A model generated the notes under the pieces. That model did not search any database and was not told the origin of the DNA. It saw only the letters and a list, made by a program, of their open reading frames with translations. Below are positions 26,024 to 35,277 of a DNA stretch of 64,000 bases, piece after piece. The stretch lies in the NCBI GenBank assembly GCA_017620255.1, contig JAFZQU010000001.1:124001-188000 (forward strand). The letters run 5' to 3'. Numbering within the stretch: position 1 is the stretch's first letter; each line of letters begins with the position of its first letter. This DNA comes from Lachnospiraceae bacterium. Lineage in GTDB: Bacteria; Bacillota; Clostridia; Lachnospirales; Lachnospiraceae. The translations under genes and the position numbers were made by a program.

Positions 26024-26242
26024 ATGGATCCGGAATTAGAGAAACTGTTGGATGCGAAACTATACAGGGATAAAGTGGAGATCCTCTATAATATGCGGCA
26101 CCGCCTGACGGAAGACATGATCCGCACGATATGTATAACGCATGATATTGAATTAAACGCACAGGATGTGGAAGCGCAGTATATCGAACTGCGCGACTAC
26201 ATGAACACGATGAAACGTTATGAAGGCGACAGATTACGCTGA
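26024..26242 (+). CDS. Short conserved-looking helical protein, unknown
   Basis: A 72-residue soluble protein (MDPELEKLLDAKLYRDKVEILYNM...) predicted mostly helical. It has a good GGAGGG ribosome site and ends inside the mutY start region (23-base overlap), which supports it as real. No family recognised. Confidence 0.6.
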   Translation: MDPELEKLLDAKLYRDKVEILYNMRHRLTEDMIRTICITHDIELNAQDVEAQYIELRDYMNTMKRYEGDRLR

Positions 26243-27281
26243 TATCGTATCCCCGCTGCTTACCTGGTATGCTGCAAACGGGCGCGACCTTCCGTGGCGT
26301 AACACCCGTGATCCATACAGGATCTGGCTGTCGGAGATCATGCTGCAGCAGACACGTGTGGAAGCAGTCAAAGGATACTACGCGCGTTTCCTGAAGGCAC
26401 TGCCGTCGCTTGCCGATCTGGCGGCCGCAGAGGAAGAGCAGCTGCTGAAACTCTGGGAGGGACTTGGGTATTACAGCCGTGTCCGGAACATGCAAAAAGC
26501 TGCCCGCGTCGTAATGGAAGAGTACGGCGGCGCTTTGCCGGCCGACCATGACGCACTGCTCGGCTTATGCGGGATCGGTCCCTATACAGCCGCAGCGATC
26601 GCTTCCATTGCATTTTCGATCCCAAAGGCAGTCGTGGACGGCAATGTGCTGCGCGTCTTTACCAGAGTCTGCGCGGATGCAACGGATATAGGCGATGCGC
26701 AGTTTAAAAAAGCGGTGGCGCAAAAACTCGATGCCATCATACCAACAGAGGAGCCCGGTACTTTCAATCAGGCCATGATGGATCTGGGCGCCATGGTCTG
26801 CGCACCCGGACAGATCCCGCGCTGTGACATCTGCCCGCTTTCTTCTTTCTGCAGAGCGCATCTGGCACATGAAGAAACGGCATATCCTGTCAGATCCAAA
26901 GCAAAACCCCGCAAGATCGAAAAAATGACTGTCTTCCTGATCCGTGACGGAGAAAACTATGCGATCCGTAAGCGGCAGGAGAGAGGACTGCTGGCCGGCA
27001 TGTATGAGCCGGTACATACCTCCGGGTGGCTTGATGAAGAAGAGGCTTTGACTTTCATAAAAGGACTGCATCTGGATCCGCTGCATATTGAGCGGATCGA
27101 AGACGCCGTACATATCTTCACGCACAAAGAGTGGCACATGAGGGCCTATGAGATCAGGGTGGGATCTTTGCCCGGTAAAGAGCCGCAGGGTCTGGTCTTT
27201 GCAGACCCGACGCAGATGCGGCAGACCTATCCGCTGCCGTCTGCTTTTGCCGTTTACAAGAAACACATGGGTGTCCTGTGA
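26220..27281 (+). CDS. mutY: A/G-specific adenine glycosylase
   Basis: A 353-residue repair enzyme removing adenine mispaired with 8-oxoguanine. Helix-hairpin-helix LLGLCGIGPYTAAAIASIAF with catalytic Asp in KAVVDGNVLRV; iron-sulfur cluster cysteines in CAPGQIPRCDICPLSSFC; C-terminal NUDIX-like recognition domain (about 225-350). The catalytic Glu region LSEIMLQQTRVEAV is intact. Overlaps the preceding 72-residue gene. Confidence 0.95.
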   Translation: MKATDYADIVSPLLTWYAANGRDLPWRNTRDPYRIWLSEIMLQQTRVEAVKGYYARFLKALPSLADLAAAEEEQLLKLWEGLGYYSRVRNMQKAARVVMEEYGGALPADHDALLGLCGIGPYTAAAIASIAFSIPKAVVDGNVLRVFTRVCADATDIGDAQFKKAVAQKLDAIIPTEEPGTFNQAMMDLGAMVCAPGQIPRCDICPLSSFCRAHLAHEETAYPVRSKAKPRKIEKMTVFLIRDGENYAIRKRQERGLLAGMYEPVHTSGWLDEEEALTFIKGLHLDPLHIERIEDAVHIFTHKEWHMRAYEIRVGSLPGKEPQGLVFADPTQMRQTYPLPSAFAVYKKHMGVL

Positions 27282-27329
27282 GGGCAAAGAATTGTTTGCC
27301 CAAACCAAGAATAATTTGGCGTATCTTCC

Positions 27330-27358
27330 TTGATTTCAGCCATGGAAATAGGTATGAT
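27330..27358 (+). promoter_or_regulatory. glyA promoter
   Basis: -35 TTGATT (27330-27335), 17-base spacer, -10 TATGAT (27353-27358), 32 bases before the start codon with AAAGGA in between. No glycine riboswitch-like sequence is seen in this short leader. Confidence 0.6.
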
Positions 27359-27390
27359 GTTATAAGCAAATTACGAAAGGAATTACCGAT

Positions 27391-28629
27391 ATGTATTCTT
27401 TTGATGAGATCAAAAACTTTGACCCGGAGATCGCGAACGCGATCACAGCTGAAATGGAGCGTCAGAACAGCCATATTGAGCTGATCGCCTCCGAAAACTG
27501 GGTAAGTAAAGCGGTCATGGCGGCCATGGGCTCGCCGCTGACCAATAAATATGCGGAAGGCTATCCCGGAAAGCGTTATTACGGCGGTTGCGAATGTGTG
27601 GACGTCGTCGAGGAGCTTGCCAGGGAGCGTGCGAAGGAACTGTTCCACTGCGACTACGTGAACGTGCAGCCCCATTCCGGCGCACAGGCCAACTTGGCGG
27701 TCTTCTTTGCCGTCATGGAGCCGGGTGACACCTTCATGGGCATGAACTTAGATCACGGCGGACATCTTTCCCATGGTTCACCGGTCAATCTTTCCGGTAA
27801 ATATTTTCACTGCGTACCCTACGGCGTCAATGACGACGGCGTGATCGATTACGACGAAGTGGAACGAATTGCCATGGAATGCAAGCCGAAGCTGATCGTT
27901 GCGGGCGCTTCCGCTTATGCCAGAAAGATAGACTTCAAGCGCTTCCGTGAGATCTGTGATAAGGTCGGTGCGGTCCTGATGGTGGATATCGCACACATTG
28001 CCGGCCTTGTTGTTACCGGCTATCACGAGAGCCCGATCCCTTACGCGGATGTGGTAACGACAACGACACACAAGACCTTAAGAGGACCCAGAGGCGGCAT
28101 GATCATGTGCAATCAGGCAGCCGCTGACAAATACAATTTCAACAAGGCGATCTTCCCGGGAACGCAGGGCGGTCCGCTGATGCATGTCATCGCAGCCAAG
28201 GCGGTCTGCTTCAAAGAAGCTCTTTCTCCGGAATTCAAGACCTATGCCGGCAACATCGTGGCCAATGCGCAGGCACTCTGTAAGGGACTTCTTGACCGCG
28301 GCATGGATATCGTGAGCGGCGGTACGGACAACCACCTGATGCTGCTTGACCTTCGCAGGAACGGTCTGACCGGCAAGGAAGTTGAAAAGCTCCTTGATAA
28401 GGCGCATATCACGGCGAACAAGAACACAGTGCCCAATGATCCGCAGAGCCCGTTCGTGACTTCCGGTGTCAGACTCGGAACACCGGCAGCAACCTCCAGA
28501 GGCCTGAATACGGCTGACATGGATCAGGTTGCGCAGGCGATCGCACATGTTGTAAAGGAAGGAGAAGGCGGTGTGGAAGCGGCGCGTGCGATCGTTGCGG
28601 CGCTTACGGCAAAATACCCCCTGATCTGA
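27391..28629 (+). CDS. glyA: Serine hydroxymethyltransferase
   Basis: A 412-residue PLP enzyme converting serine and tetrahydrofolate to glycine and methylene-tetrahydrofolate. The PLP lysine is Lys228 in [30 protein letters not shown] is the family's N-terminal signature. It supplies one-carbon units that thymidylate synthase, 13 kb downstream, also needs. AAAGGA ribosome site. Confidence 0.97.
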   Translation: MYSFDEIKNFDPEIANAITAEMERQNSHIELIASENWVSKAVMAAMGSPLTNKYAEGYPGKRYYGGCECVDVVEELARERAKELFHCDYVNVQPHSGAQANLAVFFAVMEPGDTFMGMNLDHGGHLSHGSPVNLSGKYFHCVPYGVNDDGVIDYDEVERIAMECKPKLIVAGASAYARKIDFKRFREICDKVGAVLMVDIAHIAGLVVTGYHESPIPYADVVTTTTHKTLRGPRGGMIMCNQAAADKYNFNKAIFPGTQGGPLMHVIAAKAVCFKEALSPEFKTYAGNIVANAQALCKGLLDRGMDIVSGGTDNHLMLLDLRRNGLTGKEVEKLLDKAHITANKNTVPNDPQSPFVTSGVRLGTPAATSRGLNTADMDQVAQAIAHVVKEGEGGVEAARAIVAALTAKYPLI

Positions 28630-28645
28630 TCATTAAGAAGGTACT

Positions 28646-30013
28646 ATGATTTTCAGCAGTCTACTGTTTCTTTTCTGGTTCCTGCCGATCTTTTTCACGC
28701 TGTACTATGTTTGCCCGGCAAAATACCGCAATATCGTGCTTTTCGCCGGCAGCATCGTATTCTACGGTTGGGGAGAACCGAAATTTCTGATCCTGCTCCT
28801 GCTGTCCATTATCGTGAATTATGCGGCAGGACGGCTGATCGGGCATTTTACGGGGCCTGCGCGAAAGATCTCTCTGATCTTTGCGCTGGTCTTTGATTTT
28901 GGTATGCTGCTTTTCTTCAAATACATCAATTTCTTCATCGGCAACCTGAACCATCTGACAGGTCTGCATCTCACGGATGTTGCCGTGACCCTTCCCCTCG
29001 GGATCAGTTTCTATACCTTCCAGATCGCTTCCTATGTGATCGATGTTTACCGCGGCAAAGTCAGGGCCGAGCGTTCCATCTTAACCCTTGGGACCTATCT
29101 TTGCATGTTCCCGCAGCTCATTGCGGGACCGATCGTTGTCTACGCCGATGTGGCGGAAAAACTGCATGAACGCAGGGTCACGCTGTCAGAGATCACGGAC
29201 GGTGTTTCGATCTTTATCCTGGGCCTCGGATCCAAGGTGCTGATCGCCAACAATGTGGGCGCGCTTTGGACGGAAGCAGGAAAGATCGGGTATGAAAATC
29301 TCTCGACGCCGCTTGCCTGGCTTGCGATGCTCAGTTTCTCCCTGCAGATCTATTTTGATTTTAACGGCTATTCCCTGATGGCGATCGGCCTGGGGAAGAT
29401 GCTTGGCTTTACGTTTCCCAAGAACTTCAACCATCCTTATATGGCAAGATCGATCACGGATTTCTGGCGCAGATGGCATATGACACTGTCCGGCTGGTTC
29501 CGTGAGTATGTATATATCCCGCTTGGCGGCAACCGGAAGGGAACTGCAAGAACTTATGTAAACCTTTTGATCGTATGGGCACTGACCGGTTTCTGGCACG
29601 GGGCTGACTGGAACTTTATCCTCTGGGGACTGTTTTTCTTCGTGGTCTTGGCCGTAGAGAAACTGTTTTTGACGGATTTTCTGGAAAAACATCCCGTGTT
29701 TTCCCATGTGTATGCGAAACTGCTGATCGCATTCAGCTGGATGCTCTTTGCGATCACGGATTTTTCGCAGATCGGCGTGTTCTTTACACGGCTGTTCGGA
29801 CTGAAGGGCGGCACGGACTGGCTGTATTACGGCAGAAACTACGGCGTGATCCTGCTGATCGGCTGCATTCTCTCGACCCCGGTCTTATCAGGCCTGTTCG
29901 AGCGTTACGGGAAGCGGATCCCCGGCATAGCGGTCTGCATGCTGATCTTTCTGGCTTCCGTTGCATACCTTGCAGATGCGGGGTATAACCCGTTCCTGTA
30001 TTTCCGGTTCTGA
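28646..30013 (+). CDS. MBOAT-family membrane O-acyltransferase (AlgI/DltB-like)
   Basis: A 455-residue polytopic enzyme (about 10-12 spans). It carries the family's conserved FWRRWHMTLSGWFREYVYIPLGG and the active-site histidine in LTGFWHGADWNF (near residue 317). Relatives transfer acyl groups, commonly acetyl, to extracellular polysaccharide or to D-alanyl carriers. It is followed by DHHW and SGNH proteins, the usual extracellular partners, so polysaccharide acetylation is the likely process (inference). Starts 16 bases after glyA with AAGGT. Confidence 0.9.
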   Translation: MIFSSLLFLFWFLPIFFTLYYVCPAKYRNIVLFAGSIVFYGWGEPKFLILLLLSIIVNYAAGRLIGHFTGPARKISLIFALVFDFGMLLFFKYINFFIGNLNHLTGLHLTDVAVTLPLGISFYTFQIASYVIDVYRGKVRAERSILTLGTYLCMFPQLIAGPIVVYADVAEKLHERRVTLSEITDGVSIFILGLGSKVLIANNVGALWTEAGKIGYENLSTPLAWLAMLSFSLQIYFDFNGYSLMAIGLGKMLGFTFPKNFNHPYMARSITDFWRRWHMTLSGWFREYVYIPLGGNRKGTARTYVNLLIVWALTGFWHGADWNFILWGLFFFVVLAVEKLFLTDFLEKHPVFSHVYAKLLIAFSWMLFAITDFSQIGVFFTRLFGLKGGTDWLYYGRNYGVILLIGCILSTPVLSGLFERYGKRIPGIAVCMLIFLASVAYLADAGYNPFLYFRF

Positions 30014-30031
30014 TGCTGAAAGGAAGAAGTA

Positions 30032-31165
30032 ATGGCTTCGGATGAAAAAAGAAATACAACCGAATATCTGCTTTTGATCCTGTTCGGCGGGTGCGTTATG
30101 TTAACCTTCCTGCTGTATCTTATTCTGCCGCAGAATGATTTTTCCCAGAAGGAGAACAGATACTTACAGACAAGACCTGCCATTACGCTTTCAGGACTGA
30201 AGGACGGCTCATTCATGGACAAGTTCGATACCTATACGACGGAGCAACTGCCTTTTCGCGAGTGTCTCGTGGATGTGAAGGCGATGCTGAACGCGCTGAC
30301 GCTGAACCGCGAAAACAACGATATCGTGCTGGGTGCTGACGGATATCTGTTTGAGAAGTGCTACGGAAAGAGTACACAGCTTTCCAAAAACGAGACGGCG
30401 ATCCTTACGTTTATCGAAAACGCCGGACGGCCTGTAACGGTTGCGATCGCACCGACCGCTTCGGAGATCCTGAAGGACAAGGTGCCGGCAGGGTGCCCGC
30501 AGGCTGACCAGAGCGCGGAACTGAAGGATCTTTATGACCGGATCGATGCGCTGCCAAACGGGAACAGCGTTGACCTTGCTGCCGTTCTTGCTGCGGAAAA
30601 TGCAGGCAGCGGGGTGCAGCTTTATTACCGGACGGACCACCACTGGACCACGGATGCGGCTTATCTTGCCTACGGTGAGATCGTCGGGGCAGAAAATGCG
30701 GTGGATCAGGCGTCCCTGACAAGGCACAGCGTGGATGATTTTTACGGAACGATGGCAGCAAAATATAAGGGCACAGACCTTAGCTCCGATACGCTTGTCT
30801 GGTATGATGTGCCAATTGAGACATTCAGGCGCTCGGACGGTGATTTTGACACGCTCTACGACCTTGATAAACTTGAGATCTATGATAAATATGCGATGTT
30901 CCTGCGCGGAAATGACGAGATCTGTACGATCGGGGCGGAAAATGCGAAGACGGGACGGCACCTGATCGTGTGCAAGGATTCCTACGCGAACTGCCTGATC
31001 CCGTTTCTGACATACAACTATGACAGGATCACGGTCGTGGACTTAAGGTACTATGCGGAGAGCCTCGCCGGTCTGCTCGCGGAGGACCCGGATGCGGACA
31101 TTCTTCTTCTGTATAACTTTTCGTTTTTAAACGAGGATAATCACTTTTACAGGTTGACATCGTGA
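30032..31165 (+). CDS. DHHW-family extracellular protein (AlgJ/AlgX-like)
   Basis: A 377-residue protein with one N-terminal membrane span (about 12-32) and an extracellular SGNH-like domain. The hallmark YYRTDHHWTTDAAYLAY lies near residues 198-214. Such proteins act with MBOAT acyltransferases to acetylate secreted glycans; the DHHW motif is the proposed catalytic site. 18 bases after the MBOAT gene, GGAAG ribosome site. Confidence 0.88.
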   Translation: MASDEKRNTTEYLLLILFGGCVMLTFLLYLILPQNDFSQKENRYLQTRPAITLSGLKDGSFMDKFDTYTTEQLPFRECLVDVKAMLNALTLNRENNDIVLGADGYLFEKCYGKSTQLSKNETAILTFIENAGRPVTVAIAPTASEILKDKVPAGCPQADQSAELKDLYDRIDALPNGNSVDLAAVLAAENAGSGVQLYYRTDHHWTTDAAYLAYGEIVGAENAVDQASLTRHSVDDFYGTMAAKYKGTDLSSDTLVWYDVPIETFRRSDGDFDTLYDLDKLEIYDKYAMFLRGNDEICTIGAENAKTGRHLIVCKDSYANCLIPFLTYNYDRITVVDLRYYAESLAGLLAEDPDADILLLYNFSFLNEDNHFYRLTS

Positions 31166-31204
31166 TGAAAATAACAGAAGATAGAAATAGCGGGTATTTT
31201 TTAT

Positions 31205-32374
31205 ATGAGTAAGAGAAACAGAAAGAAAAATCAGAATCAGGAAGTGTTTGAAGACGCCCGGATGCAGAACGTGCTGGAACCGATCGAACAGGACCCCGTC
31301 TGGCGGGATATAGAGGACCGCGAGGCAAGACAGGGGCTGCGCGTATTTGCGGTTGTGATGGCTTTGATCGTCACGCTGCTCATTGCGATCGTATCCGGGA
31401 TCGGACTCGCACTCATCGATCTGGAGAAAAAGCCGCATGATCTGATCCAGGCGATCAACGGCAAAGACATTGATGAGGCCGTTACGGCTGCCAAAGAGGA
31501 ATACGAAGCGATCTATGCGGCGGCAGAAAGTAAAATAACGGTCGATATACAATATGACGAGACGGAAAACAACGGTTCTGCGGATGCAAATGCAGAGGAC
31601 ACACCGGACGGGGACGATCCTGCAGGGCAGGAGGGAATGGTCGCCAACGCATCGGAAGAGATCGCCGGGATCGGCGAAGTGATCAATGCGGGGACCAATG
31701 ATATCATTGTCTACAAGCCGTCGGACGATACAGGTACGCGTCCGACAACGACTGTTATTAATGATCCGGATGCGAATTATCCGCTTCCGTTTTCCACTGT
31801 GGACTTAAGCTATTTTGACGATGCGCTCTTTATCGGCGATTCGCGTATGCTCGGATTCGGCATGTATTCGGGGCTTACGAACGCGACCTTCTATGCGGTG
31901 ACTTCGTTTACGATCTTCCGTTATGAGACCATGCCTGTCGTGCAGACGCCGACCGGCAAGGTTCCGATCTTTGATGCGCTTCCCTATGACCAGTTCACAA
32001 AGATCTATATCAAAGTGGGCCTGAATGAACTTGGCGGCAGCGACAGTTCCTTCATCAAGGTGTACGATGAGTTTGTCACGAGACTCCGTCAGATGGAGCC
32101 GCGCGCGATCATCTATACGCATGCGATCCTGCCGGTCACGGCGGCCAAGTCCGAAACCGATCATACCCACAGCAACGAAAACATCAATGCGCGTAACGAA
32201 GCGCTCAGACAGTATGCGGAAGAACACAAGTGCTACTATATTGATATCAAGCCTGTCGTATCCCTGCCGGATGGCAGCCTGATGCCTGAGATGGCAGGCG
32301 ACGGGATCCACTTAAAGGCCGGTTATATGGAACTCTGGAAGGAATACCTGCGAACGCATGCGGTGATATTCTGA
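31205..32374 (+). CDS. Membrane-anchored SGNH/GDSL hydrolase
   Basis: A 389-residue protein: short cytoplasmic tail, one span (about 45-72), a Pro/Asp/Thr-rich linker (about 105-195) and a C-terminal SGNH domain. Motif blocks are LFIGDSRMLGFG (Ser about 213), KVGLNELGG and DGIHLKAGY (Asp/His). This is an acyl-esterase or acyl-transferase fold. Position after MBOAT and DHHW genes points to modification of the same surface polymer. The ribosome site is weak. Confidence 0.87.
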   Translation: MSKRNRKKNQNQEVFEDARMQNVLEPIEQDPVWRDIEDREARQGLRVFAVVMALIVTLLIAIVSGIGLALIDLEKKPHDLIQAINGKDIDEAVTAAKEEYEAIYAAAESKITVDIQYDETENNGSADANAEDTPDGDDPAGQEGMVANASEEIAGIGEVINAGTNDIIVYKPSDDTGTRPTTTVINDPDANYPLPFSTVDLSYFDDALFIGDSRMLGFGMYSGLTNATFYAVTSFTIFRYETMPVVQTPTGKVPIFDALPYDQFTKIYIKVGLNELGGSDSSFIKVYDEFVTRLRQMEPRAIIYTHAILPVTAAKSETDHTHSNENINARNEALRQYAEEHKCYYIDIKPVVSLPDGSLMPEMAGDGIHLKAGYMELWKEYLRTHAVIF

Positions 32375-32403
32375 GAAAGATCATAAATGAGAGGAGTAAC
32401 AGG

Positions 32404-32898
32404 ATGAAAAAAGGGGAAATGAATAAGGGAAACGGTATGAAACGGGCAGTAAGCCTCGGGCTTAGCCTGGTAATTGCGGCAGGACTTCTGCTTGCAGGCT
32501 GCGGTTCCAAGAAGGCGATGAATGTGGACGAGGTTTCCGGCAGGCTTCTGAAGGAGATCACGTACCAGGACGAACTGAATGCAATGAGCCTGGAACAGGC
32601 GGCAATGTTTTTAAATCTTTCTGACATTTCTGTTAAGAGCGGTGCCATATATGAGACCAGCGGCTGGACAGCTGAGGAGATCGTTGTGCTTGAGTGCGAG
32701 ACGGCAGCCGATGCGGACAAAGCCAAAGCCATGCTGGAAACGCGTGTGGCAGAGCAGATCACCAATTATACGGACTATGTACCGGAAGAACTGGACAAGC
32801 TGCATGCAGCTGTGATCGTGGAATCCGGTAATTTTGCCGTTCTGTCCGTATCCAACGACCCCGATCAAGCAAGATCGATCCTGTCGGAATACCAATAG
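32404..32898 (+). CDS. DUF4358 lipoprotein
   Basis: A 164-residue lipoprotein with lipobox LLAGC (Cys near 36) and the DUF4358 domain (DVSGRLLKEITYQDELNAMS, then FLNLSDISVKSGAIYETSG). This family is often adjacent to MBOAT/DHHW clusters in Clostridia; function unknown. AGGAG ribosome site. Last gene of the surface-modification operon. Confidence 0.85.
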   Translation: MKKGEMNKGNGMKRAVSLGLSLVIAAGLLLAGCGSKKAMNVDEVSGRLLKEITYQDELNAMSLEQAAMFLNLSDISVKSGAIYETSGWTAEEIVVLECETAADADKAKAMLETRVAEQITNYTDYVPEELDKLHAAVIVESGNFAVLSVSNDPDQARSILSEYQ

Positions 32899-33046
32899 AC
32901 CTGTAGAATCCGGCATCATAGACAGAGCATTTGTACAAAAGCGCCATAATTGTGTGAATAATTCAAACAAATCAGACATTATTGGCAAATAATACAATTA
33001 AAACAATAAAAAAATAAGAAAATAAGAAAAAATTTGAAAAAAAGTA

Positions 33047-33075
33047 TTGACAATTCAATACTGACCCTTTATAAT
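33047..33075 (+). promoter_or_regulatory. Perfect-consensus promoter of a probable ncRNA
   Basis: -35 TTGACA (33047-33052), exactly 17 bases, -10 TATAAT (33070-33075). A-tracts just upstream (33000-33046) resemble an UP element. Such a full match to the sigma-A consensus is the strongest promoter in the window. Confidence 0.85.
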
Positions 33076-33081
33076 CCAAGT

Positions 33082-33392
33082 ATAGCAAGAGAGAAGAGAA
33101 CATTGAAAAAGGTTTGAAGAGCAAACCAACAACGTGTCATACTAAGTAAAGGAGGTACAGTCCACCGGAAATTTAGTTTTTGACAGAATAGACGTAACAA
33201 GTGATGAGCCAATGCGATGAGAAGCAGGTACTGTATGAGATGAGATAGTACGAAAAGGACGTCCGATGTTGCGGAGAACAATTGAATACGGAACTACATT
33301 AATTTTGTAAAGAGAGGTACAGTCCATTGGATGTAGAAAATGTAGTGTAAAGAGCGGATGCAGGTCGTTGAAGTTGCATCCGCTCACTTTTT
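33082..33392 (+). ncRNA. Probable structured non-coding RNA of about 310 nt
   Basis: The stretch between the consensus promoter and a strong terminator contains no convincing coding frame. Visible structure: hairpin GGTTTG/CAAACC (33111-33127); a 13-base direct repeat GAGGTACAGTCCA at 33152-33164 and 33314-33326; a hairpin GTACT/AGTAC (33228-33251); a helix ACTACATT/AATGTAGT (33293-33346) enclosing the second repeat; then the terminator stem. It is not recognisable as tmRNA, RNase P or SRP RNA. A 6S-like RNA or a Clostridia RNA such as raiA remain possible. The rest of this gap, 32899-33046, is AT-rich with no gene seen. Confidence 0.65.
33352..33392 (+). terminator. Strong terminator of the ncRNA
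   Basis: Perfect 11-base stem GAGCGGATGCA (33352-33362) with TGCATCCGCTC (33375-33385), 12-base loop, then T-run 33388-33392. Confidence 0.9.
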
Positions 33393-33395
33393 GTT

Positions 33396-33456
33396 CCGGT
33401 CTGTCAGGACTGGAAATATCAGACCGGTTGAGGAAAGCATGTGAATCTGCTAAAAT
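33396..33456 (+). promoter_or_regulatory. Hairpin and promoter before the ABC exporter gene
   Basis: A stem CCGGTCTG/CAGACCGG (33396-33427) is followed directly by -35 TTGAGG (33428-33433), 17 bases, -10 TAAAAT (33451-33456). The hexamers are identical to those of the holA promoter. The hairpin lacks a long T-run. Confidence 0.5.
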
Positions 33457-33504
33457 GTATGGAACCTGCATTTTTCAGATGTGTGCGTTAGGAGTGACAG
33501 GGTC

Positions 33505-35277
33505 ATGCAGAGTGTAAAAAAAGAAAAAGAATATACGGGCAAAGAGCTGTTCGCCAGATTTGCGCCATACCTTTGGAAGTATAAGCTGACGCTGTTTTCG
33601 GATCTTTTCTGTGCAGCCATGACAACAGGCTGCGATCTGGCGCTTCCGCTCATCATGCGCTATATCACCAATGTCGCGATCACGGGTACGCAGGGACTGT
33701 CCATGGCGATCATCTTAAAACTGGGCGGCCTGTATCTGCTGCTTAGGATCATCGACTGTGCTGCAGGCTATTACATGACCAACATGGGGCATGTCATGGG
33801 AACCCGTATCGAAACAGACATGCGTAAGGACGCGTATGCGCATCTGCAGAAACTCTCCGACAGCTACTATAACAACACGAAGATCGGACAGATCATGGGC
33901 CGGATCACAAACGACCTGTTTGATGTTACGGAATTTGCGCATCACTGTCCGGAAGAATTCTTTATCGCATTTATCAAGATCACACTTTCGTTTGTGATCC
34001 TGATGACGATCAATATCCCGCTGACGTTAGTCATCTTCCTGTTTGTTCCGGCCATGCTCATTGTCTGCATTAAGGTCAACGGAAAGCTCAGGCAGGTGCA
34101 GAGAGGACAGCGCGTACAGATCGGTGAACTGAACGCATCCATCGAGGACTCGCTGCTCGGTCACCGTGTGGTCAAGGCTTTTACGAATGAGGAACTGGAA
34201 GAAGAGAAGTTCGCGGTCAACAACGTTAGGTTCTTTGACCTCAAAAAAGAATTCTACGCCCTGATGGCGATGTTCCATACGACCATGAAGATCTTTGACG
34301 CCGCGATGTATGTGACGGTGCTGCTGCTTGGCAGTATCTTCCTGTTGCGCGGCATGATCGAACCCGGCGATCTGGTCGCTTATCTGCTTTACATCACGAC
34401 GCTGATCGCAACGATCCGCAGGATCATTGAGTTTGCCGAGCAGTTCCAGCGCGGCATGACAGGGATCGACAGGTTCCTGCAGATCATGGATGCGGATATC
34501 GAGATCTTCGATGAAGACGATGCCGTGGAACTGAAGGATCCGAAGGGTGAGATCACATTCCATGATGTCAGTTTCGAGTATCCGGACGACCATAACCAGG
34601 TGTTCAAGCACCTGAATCTGACGATCCATGCGGGCGAAAAAGTCGCGTTTGTCGGTCCTTCCGGCGGCGGAAAGACAACGCTTTGCAACCTGATCCCGCG
34701 CTTTTACGATATCTCATCAGGCAAGATCACACTCGACGGGCAGGATATCAAGCATTATACGCTAAAGAGCCTTAGGCAGAACATCGGGATGGTACAGCAG
34801 GATGTTTATCTCTTTTCCGGAACCGTTTATGAAAACATCGTATACGGATGTCCCGGTGCTTCAAGGGAAGACGTGATCGAGGCTGCAAAGAAAGCGGGTG
34901 CGGATGCGTTTGTCCGGGAATTGCGTGACGGATATGACACTTACATCGGCGAGCGCGGCGTGAAACTGTCCGGCGGACAGAAGCAGCGTCTGAGCATTGC
35001 CAGGGTTTTCCTGAAGAATCCGCCGATCCTGATCCTGGACGAAGCGACATCAGCCCTGGATAACGAGAGCGAGTTTCTTGTGGCCGAATCCCTGGCCAGA
35101 CTTTCCGAGGGACGTACGACACTGACGGTCGCACACAGACTGTCCACTATCCGCAACGCCGACCGGATCATGGTATTGACCGAAGACGGCATTGCAGAGA
35201 GCGGTACGCATGCGGAACTGCTTGAACTGGACGGTATTTACGCCAATCTCTACAATATGGCCAACAGGCTTGGCTAA
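33505..35277 (+). CDS. ABC exporter, fused membrane and ATPase domains
   Basis: About 590 residues from ATG 33505 (GGAG upstream); a GTG at 33481 is less likely. Six membrane spans (about 20-310) precede the ATPase: Walker A GPSGGGKTT (near 386), signature LSGGQKQRLS (near 488), Walker B ILILDEATSALD, H-loop VAHRLST. This layout is the half-transporter type of MsbA/multidrug exporters; it would act as a homodimer or with a partner elsewhere. Substrate not evident. Its stop overlaps that of the convergent aquaporin gene. Confidence 0.92.
   Translation: MQSVKKEKEYTGKELFARFAPYLWKYKLTLFSDLFCAAMTTGCDLALPLIMRYITNVAITGTQGLSMAIILKLGGLYLLLRIIDCAAGYYMTNMGHVMGTRIETDMRKDAYAHLQKLSDSYYNNTKIGQIMGRITNDLFDVTEFAHHCPEEFFIAFIKITLSFVILMTINIPLTLVIFLFVPAMLIVCIKVNGKLRQVQRGQRVQIGELNASIEDSLLGHRVVKAFTNEELEEEKFAVNNVRFFDLKKEFYALMAMFHTTMKIFDAAMYVTVLLLGSIFLLRGMIEPGDLVAYLLYITTLIATIRRIIEFAEQFQRGMTGIDRFLQIMDADIEIFDEDDAVELKDPKGEITFHDVSFEYPDDHNQVFKHLNLTIHAGEKVAFVGPSGGGKTTLCNLIPRFYDISSGKITLDGQDIKHYTLKSLRQNIGMVQQDVYLFSGTVYENIVYGCPGASREDVIEAAKKAGADAFVRELRDGYDTYIGERGVKLSGGQKQRLSIARVFLKNPPILILDEATSALDNESEFLVAESLARLSEGRTTLTVAHRLSTIRNADRIMVLTEDGIAESGTHAELLELDGIYANLYNMANRLG

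Noticed and set aside
27282-27390. Glycine riboswitch before glyA
   Set aside because: The gap is only 109 bases and contains a promoter and short leader; no tandem aptamer could fit.
33082-33392. tmRNA, RNase P RNA or SRP RNA
   Set aside because: No CCA-ending acceptor, no tag reading frame, and none of the conserved RNase P or SRP core sequences were seen.
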